Positions 32,361 through 45,109 of a stretch of DNA of 64,000 nt are shown piece by piece. The stretch spans positions 30,464,820 through 30,528,819 of the forward strand of contig CM067065.1 of assembly GCA_033980235.1 (NCBI GenBank). Reading direction: 5' to 3'. Both the position numbers and the translations under genes were made by a program. The notes under the pieces were generated by a model. The model made no database searches, had not been told where the DNA came from, and saw nothing but the letters and a program-made list of their open reading frames with translations. This stretch comes from Diadema setosum (Eukaryota > Echinodermata > Echinoidea > Diadematoida > Diadematidae). How positions within the stretch are numbered: the first letter of the stretch is position 1; every line of letters begins with the position of its first letter.

Positions 32361-32389
32361 CCCCCCCCCCAAAAAAAAAAAAAAAAAAA
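32361..32389. repeat. C10-A19 homopolymer junction
   Basis: Ten C are followed immediately by nineteen A. Confidence 0.92.
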
Positions 32390-33203
32390 CCAAACCAAAC
32401 ATATATCTAGGCAAGAAACATCGGACTTGTATGGAGCAATTTTGAAGATATCAGCATGTGGGTCTTTTGGTGTGATGGTGAGATTTTTTCTTTCCATTTT
32501 TCTTTGAATTAAAATCAAACAAACAAATAAAATGTCCTTTATTGAATGGCAAAAACTTTCTCAAAGCAATTGTTATATTCACCAACCCAGCAGGGAAGAC
32601 ATTATGATGAAAAAAAGCACAAGATGTCTGTGACCATGAGCTGCTTTCTCACGATTTTGGATGAATCTCTGAAGTCCTTCATCACTCAATCCCCCATCGC
32701 CCTCCATTCTCACTCCCACTTGATGAGGCTCATTAGTCCTCCGCTCCCATCACAATATTTTTCTCCTCGCGTCAAGTGCGCAGCGAGCAAACCTTGCTAC
32801 ACAGCAAGACGGACGGCGAGCTAGTGCAGCTAACGAAGCCAAGAGCCTTCGTTTGGTCGTTGTCATTCCTTTTGAAATCCAAACAATAAGAAAATCTTTC
32901 AAAGAAAAGTCATCTCTTAACACTCTGCTCCCAAAGAATCCCCCTCCCCCTCCCTACTCCTCAAGGAGACGGTGACTCCGATTCCCCCATCTCACGGCGT
33001 CGCCATGGGAACAATCAGAGGGAAAAGGATGCTCATCACACCCAGCTGGTTGCCAGCACCTCTATAAGGTCAGGCAACACACCGTGCAATGTTTGTCCAC
33101 ACAGCAGAAGCTGTATGGTTACCATGGCGACCCATCAGTTCTACCCAGGATGCCCTCTCACAATCTACCATTTCCTTATTATCATCCCCCTCATCCTCAT
33201 CCT
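32390..33203. other. Unique sequence with a CpG-rich patch
   Basis: About 32755-32870 is CpG-rich and unique (for example GGACGGCGAGCTAGTGCAGC). No recognised gene. Confidence 0.35.
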
Positions 33204-33224
33204 CCCCCCCCCCCCCCCCCCCCC
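33204..33224. repeat. C21 run
   Basis: Twenty-one consecutive C followed by a short TCTC run. Confidence 0.92.
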
Positions 33225-33536
33225 GTCTGTCTCTCTCTCTCTTCACTTAGCATCTCAACTACAATAAAGGTGTGTGTCTGGTAACAAGGTCTACTCATTA
33301 GGGGATTGATGGAGTCTCTGTTGGTATATATGTCTGTCTGTATGTATTTGCGTGTTTGTGTCTATGTGTGCGGAAGGCAATCCAGAAATCAATCATTTCC
33401 GTTACACCTCCTTTTCTTCCCAATTAGATTTTTTTTTCTTCTCTGATTCCTTCATTTTGTATATTTCCTAACTCCCAAATGCCTTTTATTTCTGTCTTCT
33501 CTTTCCTGTTCTCTTCTCTTTTTATATCTCTTTTTC

Positions 33537-33541
33537 CTATC

Positions 33542-33619
<78 letters not shown>

Positions 33620-33620
33620 C
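33537..33620. repeat. ATCT microsatellite
   Basis: About twenty ATCT units with a single ATTT interruption near the left end. Confidence 0.95.
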
Positions 33621-36600
33621 CTACCGACCTATGAATCTACATATCTACTTCCAATCTATTTAATTCTCTGTTCATATCTGCTGATAATTACATTTGGAGA
33701 GCTCTTTGAAGCAGAGCTTTGTCATAGATGATTTTCTATTCTTTTGATGACGGATCTCTGCAAAGGTATATAAATACATATACTTCTCTCTTTCTGCTTG
33801 GGGAGAGGAAAAAGAGGAGGTTTGAATTTTATGGTGTCAAACTAAGGACAAACTTCAATAATATTATCTCATTTGATCTAGTCACATCATGAGTATCACT
33901 TGTTTGTTTTTCCTTTTCATTTTTTTTTCTCTCTCTGTCAATCATATAATGTTCCATCAATCATCAAATTGTTGTCAATTATACATCTCTCCGTCTCATT
34001 TCCCCATCCTTAATTTGGTCCCAATTTCTCCGTCCATCCTCCGTCCATCCTCATTATCTCTTCCCTTCCCAATTCCTCCCACTTCGCACGTCTACGTCTA
34101 ACTCAATAACAAATCAACTAATTTTCAATCCATCAAATAAATATGATGCAAGTGTACAGGAGTTTATATTGAATTATATCTATCTCTTCTTCATTTTTTT
34201 TTTGTCTCCGAGGGCACCATTATAATGGGAAGAGGGAGATGGGGGGGGGGGGGGATTGCATCCCCTACCCACCTGATTGTGCTCTTAATGGACACACTAG
34301 CCTTTTCTCACCTAATGCACTTACATGCTCGCCAGCCTCACTTGGAATTTGTTTTGAGTCGTAAGAGCTGCACATCACGTAGCGCTGCGTCGCTCGCGAG
34401 ACATGCTTAAAGGAAGTGATCAGCACTGCATTTCATCCTTATGGTGTACATCTCGACATATCATTGTGTCGCATCCGATGCTCTATTTCAGTCCTTACTA
34501 ATAATGGTGATTGCCCGCTGTTTCTTCAAAGGAAAATGGGGGGGGGGGGAAGTCATAGAGTGGGGAAATGACACTCATTTTTTCTTCCTCTTTTCCATAT
34601 GATTAGACAGAGATTACCTTGAAGGGATATTACAAAATTGTGTTTTGGCTTCTTGAGGTTTTATTATGGTGGAAAAGTTGGGTTTAATCCACGACTTCCT
34701 TTAACTGAGCTTCTCTCATGTGTATGGTGACTCCTAATATTTCTAGCTCAAGACGGGCCGAGTGCCTCTGTGAATCCCAGTACACCAAAACTATTTCATG
34801 TTCAACAAACAAAGTAATCCTAGCTATTACCTTGTAGCTCTTCTGCATGATAGCAGTATGTTGATTGAGATCATCTCAATCTCTTTTTTTTTTTTTACAA
34901 GTCTGTATGGCAACTATGCAATGGTATCTTAACACCTAATTGATATAACCATCACAAGAGGATGAAAAACTGCAAATTGACGAAGTATTGTGCTATTTGG
35001 CAAATATCGCACCCATGCCATGACTAAGGATCCGAAATTTATTGTTCCCGAAATTGGGTGGTCACTTCTCGGAGGCCGTAAAAACCCAATGGCTATTGAC
35101 TCTGTGTCATCTCTATGCCACGTTGGTTTACTGAACCGAAACTTTTCAAGAAGCTGAATGGGTAATTCCAAAGTACAGCACTAGCATATTGGATTTTTAA
35201 GCAAACTTTATAGAAGAACCTTTCCTTTAAGCACAGCTTTCCACCTCTGCCTTCTACCTCTGCAGGTTAAAAAGATACTGACCAACATACAAAACAAAGA
35301 ACAAGAAAAACTCTGAAGGTTAAAGAAAAAAAAAAGACTTGGTAAGAGAATTGAGAAATTGCACACATCACTCATGTAAAATCCAATTTTAGAACAAATC
35401 TAATTCAAACACCATATTGCCTTTACTCAGAAAAAAAGTGTTGTATATGGGAAACATACTAACTTGGGAACTTTGTAAATGCCCCACAAAAAATCCAGCA
35501 TATTTATTTGCTTTTTGTTTTGCAAACTCTCAAAAAATTGCAGATGATGTGTGAAAAAACAAGACAAGAAATTCACCAGCATCTTTTTGTATTAAACAGG
35601 TTAACATATGCACACTACACACACATAACAAGTTTTCATTACAAGGTGACTTCATAACACTTGTTCAACACAGAAGTTTTACTATATGATTACCATCATC
35701 AATAGAATAAAATAACAATTCCTGTGTGATTAAAAAAAAAAAACTTACACAACCATGAGCAAACAAAAGTAGGTCAAACATTTGTGAGGTCAATGACCAC
35801 GAGCCTCCTTGTTTACAAACAACATAATCACACAGACATGAGTAATACAAAAGGATTCCATAGTCCATAAAAAACACCTAAATTCAAAAACCATTTCTTT
35901 TCTAGTTCACTTAGTAAATGTATGATAAACATCGCTTGAATTGAACACCTATCAGTGACTATGCTTGTAAAATTGTACACATTCTCAGAATAATGATAAA
36001 ACTCCAAAGTCAAGAGCTATAAATATTTTTTCTTCTTGAGGGAAAGAAAATATATAGATTAGATATTAAACCTACAATTGCCCCTAACACCTAATCAGTT
36101 TGGAATGGATTTACAACGTAGATTGTAGATTTCCCCTCTAGAGTGCAGGTGGCTGCATTCCGGGTGAGTATATTGCATTGGCAGGTAATTGACAAGGAAC
36201 AATTAGGCTATAAAAATTCCGGTGGCATTGTGTAGTAAAATTGTTTGCTAGATTGAAGCAGGAGCTGCAATAAAGGTTACGCCTGAGAGGGGGTGGAGAG
36301 AAGAGATAAGGAGAGAAGAACAATATTAAACAGAGAATACATGCAGGCATACCTACTACCACTTAGGTTCAACTAATAGGAACAAATGGAAGCATAATTT
36401 TCCAACAAAATAGGAATTTCTATCCACCTCCAAATCATTTGCTCTTGAGATGTTAACAAAAAGTAAAGTGATGCATGATTTAAGGTAAGCTTCTTTTTTA
36501 ATAGTGAAATGTTATATACTACTAGAAAGATATTGCTATTACAAGAAATCACTGGCAGGTTTATGCTGTGGACTAATAGCTGGAGAGGATGGATGTGTGG

Positions 36601-36689
36601 ATGGATAGAAAGATACCTGAAGAGTTAGAGCCAGAATTACATTAGACAAGAGAAGTAAGGTACTACAGACATCAAGGATAGACGTAGAC
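33621..36689. other. Long unique stretch without recognised genes
   Basis: These 3 kb are unique sequence with short G runs (about 34241-34254 and 34539-34549) and T/A runs. Short frames only, none with a family signature. A CpG-bearing block at about 34360-34410 (CACGTAGCGCTGCGTCGCTC) is the only compositional outlier. Confidence 0.4.
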
Positions 36690-36746
<57 letters not shown>

Positions 36747-36978
36747 CAAATAGAAAGACAGATAGATCAATAGATGGATAACAGCAAAAGGCTTCTGCTC
36801 TGAGTCCAAGAAGATAAATAAATAGATTTATAGATAGATAGATAGATTAAATAGATAGATAGATATATAGATAGATAGATAGATAGATAGATATATAGAT
36901 AGATAGATAGATATATAGATAGATATATAGATAGATAGATAGATAGATATATAGATAGATATATAGATAGATAGATAT

Positions 36979-37012
<34 letters not shown>

Positions 37013-37015
37013 GAA
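36690..37015. repeat. GATA microsatellite arrays
   Basis: A pure TAGA array (about 36690-36746) is separated by about 80 bases from a second array (about 36831-37015). In the second array TAGATAGA units alternate with TATATAGA, giving a higher-order pattern. The 86-codon minus frame (LSIYLSIYISIY...) is an artefact. Confidence 0.95.
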
Positions 37016-37071
37016 TAGTTAGATAAATGAATAAATGGATATAGAGAAAGACAGAAGAGACATAAAAATAT

Positions 37072-37318
37072 GAAGAGTTTGTTCGCAAAAAACCGATAAG
37101 TCCATATTTGCCAAATGGAGATATTTGCGATTAAAGGTCAAGAAAAATATAGAGAATAATAAGAAATTTTTTCTTCTTTTGACCATAACTTAAAAAATGT
37201 ACCTTTATATGTAGTGACCAATATATCATTTAAAAGGTAGTATTTTGTACTTTATGACAGAGACCGTACTTCAAAATCTTCAAAAATGGACTTATCGGTT
37301 TTTGCAAACAAACTCTTC
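37072..37318 (+). mobile_element. Family B MITE, copy 3
   Basis: A 247-bp element with GAAGAGTTTGTTCGC at the left end and the complementary end, flanked by ATAT (37068-37071 and 37319-37322). An extra A in the left end breaks the frame that is open in copies 1 and 4. Confidence 0.92.
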
Positions 37319-37322
37319 ATAT

Positions 37323-38410
37323 ATTGACAGACTGAAAAAGGGAATGTGAAACAATTCAGGTATGGAAAGAGAAAAGACAAAAACATGACAATCTTGTGAG
37401 GAAACAATATGATCCAAGAAAAAAAAAAGAAGAAAAGATCATCAATGAATCATAAAGCACAGAATAAAACAAAAAGAACAGACATCAAGAAAGATAAGAT
37501 ACAGGATGTTAGTAAAACAAAGACAATAAAAACACATGTAGCAGTGAGCAGATTCTACACTCAAACCCCATAAATTCTTTGTCGGACATTGCCCAATGTT
37601 GCTCCACAATGATATTGGGTACTAGAGGTCACAGGGTGATGTACATTGCTACAGTCATTGTGTTCTGTGTAAGCATTGTAAAAGTGTCAATTAGGTGTTA
37701 TGAATTGAGCTGTTTTGTCAACAACCTGCATAGAATGACTCAAAAGATAAGAACATGTGCTCATTCATCGTAATGCAATTTAACATTCTGAGAATGTGTT
37801 GGAAATAATGACAACCTTGCCAGTGACTGACTTACAACCTAAGTCAGGTGTGAAAATGTGGGTTGAGTATCTTTCACCATGAACAATGACACCACAATGC
37901 ACAGTAGTATGTTGTAAATAATTGTATCCTTATCTGCCCCAGCCATTTGTTCTTTCTTCTTTCAACTCCTGTTAAGACACTTTTGTGATTTAAGGCATGT
38001 GACTAAAATTTACATCCGGACATTCTCACGAGCCTCTCTCATTCTCTGTTGTGCATTTTTTACTCTTTGTTTAATTGTCTGCATCTTTCTGCAGATGCTT
38101 AATTACAAGCTAAATGTCACAGCCAACTGTCTTCATTTCCCTTGTCTGTTGGAAGATTTGTTTGGTTTTTCTTTCGAGTGACATCATTCCCCAATGGTCT
38201 CGTGTCTAGCCGACCACCGACGGAGAAGTGCTCCCCTCCCGTTTGCCGCCTTTCGTCTACCTGAGTCCTGTTCATCTCTCCCCTGATGAGCTCTCATCCT
38301 GCCCATGGCTGATCAAAGCTGCCACGCCCTTCCTTCCCTCCTAGTCCCAACCCATCTGCTCACCTCCCTTGGCCCCGTTTCCCAGACTTCCCCCCTCTTC
38401 CTACCTCACA
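37323..38410. other. Unique sequence, nothing recognised
   Basis: Mostly AT-rich. It becomes C-rich from about 38180 as it approaches the poly-C inverted repeat. No supported exon. Confidence 0.4.
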
Positions 38411-38581
38411 TCCCCCCTCCCCCCCCCCCCCCCACCCACAACTATGCATGCTTTTATTCTCAGAACAGCTTCACTTAGGAAAAGAATGAAACTTCCTACA
38501 GCAAAATCATGTGACTGGGACAACCAAATGATACTCAAACATATATGGTTACAGGCTCGGGGGGGGGGGGGGGAGGGGGGA
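38411..38581. repeat. Inverted repeat with poly-C and poly-G arms
   Basis: The left arm is T, C6, T, C15 (38411-38433). The right arm is G15, A, G6, A (38559-38581), the exact complement over 22 positions including the interrupting base. The loop is about 125 bp of ordinary sequence. The shared interruption argues that one arm copies the other rather than two independent runs. Confidence 0.85.
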
Positions 38582-39292
38582 CTACGCCATCTCAATACTG
38601 GTAGATATGACGAATGCTGGTTCCTGATGAAGCCAGTCCCATATACTCATATCTGTGTTCGTTATTCTTAGAATTATATGGCATGCAGTCAGTTTTTCAG
38701 CTTAGCATACTAGAATTTGTTTACTGGTACTTGCACATATCAGTCAGAAGAACAAAGGGACTTATAAAGAGCAAGCCTCATTTCACAGCAGCATTTATTT
38801 AATAGTGGTATCTACACTGAAATTGTATTTTAAGGGCAAATTTCTGATTCTTCTTAAATCTTATTTCCTTTCATCTGTTTTTTTTTCTTTAAATCTGCCT
38901 GACAGATGATTAAACATTTGCTTTCATTCTCTATTCTGTGAAATCCATTTCTCATAAACTCTCTTTTCTCCCCAGCCACTAGTGACGCTTTGTTTGTAGG
39001 TGTTGCCATGGCAACTTATCATCCCCTGTCTACATACAGGATCCATCTCTCTTCTCCCTAACCCCACCCCCTTAACTCCCTCTCATCTAGTCCCCAGCTC
39101 TTTCTCGCAAACCTCCATCAATAAACACCGCGAGTATTCCACCCCGATCCAACTATAACAAACCCGCTGAACTTTTCGCCACGCATCACCTTCACTCCGG
39201 AATCCCTGCGATGTTGCTTCATCGTGGCTCTGGCAGAAGGGCGTATATGAAACACCTAATGTCCCTTCACCACTGACAGACCAGACAAGAGT
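38582..39292. other. Unique sequence, nothing recognised
   Basis: A CpG-bearing patch lies at about 39120-39245. No gene or element ends are seen. Confidence 0.4.
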
Positions 39293-39296
39293 TTTA

Positions 39297-39794
39297 AGGG
39301 ATGGTATAGTTTTGGTTAAGGTAAGGATTCAGCTTTTAACTTAGTGTGAGATACTTAGAAACAACTTTATCAAATGTTAAAGAGCATATAATTCTAAGAG
39401 GATTTCAAAGTTTATTTGATGAAAATCCATTTGAAATGGCTGAGATGTTCAAAAACAAAGTAAAAAGTAAAAGGTAAAAAAAGTGGTCCTAATAAAAGAT
39501 GGGTCACACCTTTCATCAGGATTGCTTTGATTTAGATATGTCAGCCATATCAAAACCAATTTTTATCAAATTAACTTTGAATTCTTCTTACTCTTTCATA
39601 TTTCATAAGAGGATTCTCATTGTTCAAAGTCATGAAATTCATCCGTCGAGATGTTTTCATTGCAACTGATTGACAAATTGCCCTACATCGACGTCGATGT
39701 AGGCCAATTTGTCAATCAGTTGCAAAGGTTTCTCATTATCTCAAAAAAAGTTGAAAACCTGAAGTCCCATCTCAAACAAAACTATATCATCCCT
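39297..39794 (+). mobile_element. Family A foldback MITE, copy 3, interrupted
   Basis: The ends are AGGGATGGTATAGTTTTGG and ATATCATCCCT, with TTAA on the right (39795-39798) and TTTTA on the left. It is more diverged than the other copies. It carries a 108-bp palindromic insert at 39622-39729. Confidence 0.85.
39622..39729 (+). mobile_element. Palindromic insert with 8-bp duplication
   Basis: The insert is flanked by TTCTCATT on both sides (39614-39621 and 39730-39737). It contains the foldback TTGCAACTGATTGACAAATT ... AATTTGTCAATCAGTTGCAA around a TACATCGACGTCGATGTA centre. The module matches the SINE tail and palindrome at 29.7-30.1 kb. An 8-bp duplication is typical of hAT-like elements. 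Confidence 0.8.
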
Positions 39795-39798
39795 TTAA

Positions 39799-41788
39799 GC
39801 TATCATCTGTTTTCTATTCTTGTCTTCTTTTCTCTCTCTCTCTCTCTCACTCTCACATGAAGCCAGGAAGAAGAAGAAAAGATAAAAGGAAAAACAAAAA
39901 GAGGAATTACAAATTTTTGTCCGACCCTGCCGCTGAAGAGGACTCTTCTCCTTGGGGGTAAGAAAAGAGGAAAGAATGCCATATTGATCTGTTTGAGGTC
40001 AGAATATGCAAATGAGGCGATTTATTGATAGGCTGTCTTGCTGGTGGGCAGGTTGTGGTCGGCGCTAAAGAATCGTCCCACCAACGGAAAACTTTTGAGG
40101 AGAATCTTTGTTCTCCGCCCGCCCAGTATACTGCCTCACCAGGGAGATAGGGGGCGTAAATATACCCCCCAAATCAATTTTGGGAGGTGTGGGAGTGAAC
40201 TGGTCTCTTTTATAACTCCATACCCTGTTTTATTTTTTATTACCCCAAGCTCCTTTAATCCTCAGGAAATTTTGGCTAAAAGGTCTGATCAGAGTACAAT
40301 GAAGACTACTACCACTTACTGTTGTCAAGTGGCTCAAGCGCATTAGGGGACATTACATTCATCAAAGTAGTCTTCTACACTAATACACTCTTACAATGCA
40401 CTCAATTGGATTCACTGTTGCAGTATAGAAAATTGATAGTCAATAAGTAAAATTCACATTTCAATATCAGACAACAATGTCAAATGATAGAGAAAGAATT
40501 TCTAAAGAACACATGGTACTAATAATTCAGTGTCCACGGTAGGAGAGAAATTGTGAGAAATGAACCAAGAAAAGAATAAAAAAAAGCTGCATCCTGAATA
40601 CTTAATCTGTATCATTTATAAACAGAATAAGCACAATTTGTTTATCATGTGTTTTGTCATTTTCATGTGTACATCTTATTTCACACTGACATCCATATCA
40701 TATCAAAAGAATATTACCATTGATTTTTCCCATGTTCTTTACCTTTTAATAATCCCGACTAACTACACAGATACCCTTACCTCTTCTTAGTCACTCTTGA
40801 ATATAGGCCCACATTTCAATGTTTGCCTTGAATTATAGATAGTTTGCAACAATAGAATCAATTCATCATTTTAATTTACTAAGGAAATCATTCAAAGTTG
40901 ACTGCCTTGAAATGCATTGTCTTGGAAGAAGACAGTTTTCAAAAGGATAGATGACAATCAATCAAAGAATTATTCGTATAGACTGTTTTCTGTTCTGCTG
41001 AGTGAATTTCATGGAAAGGGCTCACATGCACAAATATGTAAATAATCATATAAATTACCAACTACCTTGAGAAGAGAAAAAGCAACTTATGACTCATCTA
41101 CAATGAGAGCTTCATACAGCATATCAACAACCTTGATGGGGATGGTCCAATAATTGGCATTCTTGGCAGATGTGGGGATTAACAAAGGGCATAATCCCAC
41201 CGGTAGCCCAAACAGGATCTGTCATCGCCCGGCCATGTGCGGCCATTTGTGGTCACTTCAGACTGACCGACAACTGGACTTCCACACATACTGGGAAACT
41301 TTTCTTCCAAGCTCCTGGGAAATCGAAAACGCTTGTGAATATCAAGTTTCAATATCCTAACCACTCCTCCTCCTCCTCCTTCTTTTTTTCCTTTTCTTTC
41401 ATCACAAAATTCAGGACAATTGGGATTATTTTTTTTGTTGAATTCCTGCAGACCACCAGGAAAGTCTTAATTTGTCCAAGAGTTTCTTGGAAGCCTGACA
41501 ATGGTCAAACTCAGAGATGAGAAAACAGAATTGGCAGGGATGCTTACCAACACGCTGGATCAAGGCTATACCGTTTTTAAATTTTTCATTCAGACTGAAA
41601 AACAGAATGGAAGAATTTTCAATTGCATCTCCAGTTTTTTCATACATCTAGATGAAGTCTCTCAATTTCGGGATCGAGAATTTATGACAATTATGTGCAC
41701 AAATTAAAAGCAAGCGAGAAAGCCAGAAAACCAGAATAATCGAGGATGATCGAGGTTAGGGCAACATGAGAACTCAATGGAATAACTT
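39799..41788. other. Unique sequence, nothing recognised
   Basis: Unique and AT-rich, with a TC run near 39832-39850. About 41150-41340 is less AT-rich and open for 116 codons on the plus strand, without a recognised family. Confidence 0.4.
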
Positions 41789-41882
41789 TTAACCCGTTGA
41801 GGATGAGTCCCGATAATACTCAGGCAAGTGTCTATGGGGAAAAGCGTGTTGTAGCAAAATCAGCCCATCTTCAACAGGTTAA
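41789..41882 (+). mobile_element. Family C short TTAA element, copy 4
   Basis: Exact TTAA on both sides (41789-41792 and 41879-41882). The left end is CCCGTTGAGGATGAGTCCCG. The core is GTGTCTATGGGGA then GCGTGTTGTAGCAAAATCAG. The right end is CTTCAACAGG. The body is 86 bp. Confidence 0.9.
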
Positions 41883-42743
41883 GCTTATCCAAATACTGTT
41901 GTTTCTTACTCTTGAATTATGACCTAGTTTGAGATAGGACATGACATATGCTGTTCTAATACTAAGCATAATAATTATAGAGATGTAGGGAGATGAAAAG
42001 ATTGTAATTATTTGTTTATATATCAATTATTTAAAAGAGAATGTGTTGCCTAATATATGCACCAAGGTTATTTTAATCTACCTTCACCAACTACAGGGTT
42101 CAAACACAGTGAAAACATCATGGATGAGTCATACCTGAAAACTACCACTCTACCAGCGAGAAATATTTTACCCCGCCATGACCCCTAGACTTGACCTCTT
42201 ACTACCTTTGTATACATCAAAGAGTAACAATCTACATTTCCAACACAGACAGACACAATTGGCAGTGACAGATAGAAGAGAGAGAAAGATAGAGAGAAAG
42301 AAAGACAGACAGACAGACAGATATATATCAATCAACAAGTCAATTTCTCTTTGATTCCGAGAAGAGCGAGCTGGGAAAGAGTGGAGAAATAATTTCTTGG
42401 AAAGTCGTCTCTCCCTCAGCACTCCAGCACTCTAGCCTATCCCCTCGCGACTGTTCCAAATTGCAAATCCAGGTACTTTCATGTATTGCATTTATATAGC
42501 TACACAGCACGTAACCTTTGGGCCAATTTATAGCGAAATCAGATAGCAAAACTTTGCGTGCTTTTATCACCAATTTCTCCAAATCTCTGACAGATAAGTT
42601 GCAAGGGATTGTATATTCAACCTACAACAGCATTAATGCTTGGGAAATATTAATAGAAGGATGAATTATGGTGAAGAGGAGGTGTAGTGTACTGCAAGCA
42701 AACACACACACACAAACATAATAATTTATGCAATACCAATAGC
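41883..42743. other. Unique sequence, nothing recognised
   Basis: A GA/ACAG-rich segment (about 42268-42322) lies in unique sequence. No gene is seen. Confidence 0.4.
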
Positions 42744-42744
42744 T

Positions 42745-42839
42745 AAACTCACTGAAGACTAGTCCTAAGTGTACTTGTGCAGGTGTCTCTGAAAAATGCA
42801 TTTTATAGCAAAATAAGCTCATCATCCTCAATGGGTTTA
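42745..42839 (+). mobile_element. Family C short TTAA element, copy 5
   Basis: The body is about 42749-42835. The left end TCACTGAAGACTAGTCC matches copy 2. The core is ATAGCAAAATAAGC and the right end is CCTCAATGGG. The flanks (TAAA and TTTA) are decayed TTAA. Confidence 0.75.
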
Positions 42840-43443
42840 TGAATAGTTAGATGCTAAAATGAAAAAAAAGAGTGGCATTAACACAAGTAAAATGTCTCAA
42901 ATTTCAAAGAAACGCTTACCTGTTTGATGCAAGAAGGATGATAGCACGTCCAGATGAGATGACAATGAAAGAGAATGAGAGAAGAGAGAACATATATGGT
43001 GAGAAAACATTCAAATTAAATACCTCATACTAGCCCTCATTGCTCACAGAAACCATGTAGGGCCTTGCTGTTGTTGTTGTTGTTGTTTTTCCAAAGGCTA
43101 CAAAGATTTTTGAATACCATACTTAAGTAAACAGATTGTACTGTATTACATATACAAGGATACAAAGATACACGGAACTTTATTGTCTGTTAAAAACACA
43201 CTTTCATGTACATCACATATAATCGCACTTTCAGATTATTCAATGTCTTAATCATGAAGCTAGAAGAAAACTTTTTCTGAGAGTTCTCCTTGAAGATCAG
43301 TACTGACACAATAAAAGTGTGAAACCACTGAAAATATCCTACCAACATCCAAATTCAAGAGAAAATTGCATTTTTGCACTCAAGGCAAAGAACAGAGGCA
43401 GCATGTAACCTGGCTTCAATGGGCCCATCATGATCTGGCTGGT
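42840..43443. other. Unique sequence with a splice-donor-like site
   Basis: On the minus strand an open stretch (from about 43010) ends at AAACAG|GTAAGC (exon end 42920). It is pyrimidine-rich and reads FLTIYVLSSLILFHCHLIW in the frame compatible with the candidate exon at 26364. That linkage across 16 kb is speculative. Otherwise nothing is recognised. Confidence 0.2.
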
Positions 43444-43463
43444 GGGGGGGGGGGGGGGGGGGG
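43444..43463. repeat. G20 run
   Basis: Twenty consecutive G preceded by GGT. Confidence 0.92.
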
Positions 43464-44785
43464 AAATCATAATGTCTGCTTTGAACAACACTACCTGTAA
43501 AACTGAAAAAAAAAACCCTGCCCATTTATCCTTGAAAATACTGTTTAACATTTTGGCGATGCAATGTTCCCTCTACCTTTCAGGAACAGTTGTATTCACA
43601 CAATATGAGAAAATTTTGGCATCATGTACGACATTGCAGCACAGATTTTCCAAACAGGAAAATTTGTTTAACAGTGCCCTTACTACATACACAATTTTCT
43701 GTTCCAATAAAAAATCAAAGTATCTCAAATAGGCAAAAACTGTGCATGCCAAAACATGCATGCAATACAGACAGTTGATGTGGCTTGACTCTTGTGAGCT
43801 CAAACTTGCATCATTTTGATTTTACCAGCGGAAAGCCACCAAAATGTTCCCTGAATTTCTGCACAAATGCAATATGCTTGGCCTAATGAGTTGTCAAAGT
43901 TGTGCATGGCTAATCTGTATTCATCACATAGGAAGATATTTTAGGTGTGATTAGGGGGAAGGGGGTGTGAAAGGGTACAGTGAGAGGGGTAGACGTGTTC
44001 ATAAATGCATTGATATCTGAAAACATCAGATCAAATTAGCCGCTACGCATTTCTCAGAAAATTCCAATTGCGCCGTGCCCGTGTGCTCACTCAAACTCGA
44101 CGTGAGATGCATCACGATTAATCGGCCTAGACGCATCGCAGATAAACGACAGCAACTGGTTCGCTTAAAAGGCAACCTTTTTCCAGTATTCGCAATCATC
44201 AAATCTTGTTGTGACAACGGCTAATGTGATTGAGTAGGCAAGCCATAAGCCTAGATGTTTCTAATATCTGCTTCAAACTAAGGCTGAGCTTTGTAGTAGG
44301 AAATAAATGTACTCCACAAATTCTCTGCTGCAATTTCAAGAAATTGTGTTCAGAAGTTCTTGCAGGATACATAAACATGGATATATTGTGATGTATGCAA
44401 AATGTGCCTTTATTGCTCACAAAATATGTGTTGTGATATATCATGAACTCATATCAACACTTTCAAGTGATAATCAAACTGTGAAGGTTAAAAAAAATTG
44501 TAAGTCATAGCCTGACAAAAAGAGAAAAGGACAAAAGTGAAAATCGTACTATTCATATCTTGTAGATGATCACCATCCAAAGGTGTTAGTCCCACACATC
44601 TACATTTGTGTTGGTTTTATTTTTTACTTAGCTGTTTCTCCATGTGAAGTGAGTCAGTTATTTTTTTTTTTCTAATTGGACTACCCTAAACTCAAGACTT
44701 GCAGAGGGACATGCATCATATAATTGTGAAATTAGAATTGTGTTTTTGAAGGACATCACGTCTGAACTCTAGAGATGAGTAGGCC
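43464..44785. other. Unique sequence, nothing recognised
   Basis: Unique and AT-rich. A CpG-bearing patch at about 44036-44165 has no recognised frame. Confidence 0.4.
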
Positions 44786-44803
44786 TTTTTTTTGGGGGGG
44801 GGG
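44786..44803. repeat. T8-G10 homopolymer junction
   Basis: A T run directly followed by a G run. Confidence 0.9.
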
Positions 44804-45109
44804 CAGGGTTTCACTATTATCACCTCTATAGGTGTACTATGTAAATGGAATTTTGGGATTGTGGTCTCAAAAGGGTTAATTACATCATCTATAGATACCG
44901 GTACAACTGCCACGCCCAACCACCAGCGAATGTAACAAACCTGGGGCTAACCAACTGCATATTGCATCCATTCTAACCAACATGATAAGAAAACACCAGA
45001 TGTGCATCTTTTACTCCTCATGTGTCAAGGGAACATTTCCCTTAATTGTAAAAACATTCTAGCTCTGGCAGAGCTGACAAGCCTGGGCTGATGACATAGG
45101 GGCGCATTC
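44804..45109. other. Unique spacer, nothing recognised
   Basis: Unique sequence between a T/G junction and a GGT tract. No feature is supported. Confidence 0.45.
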
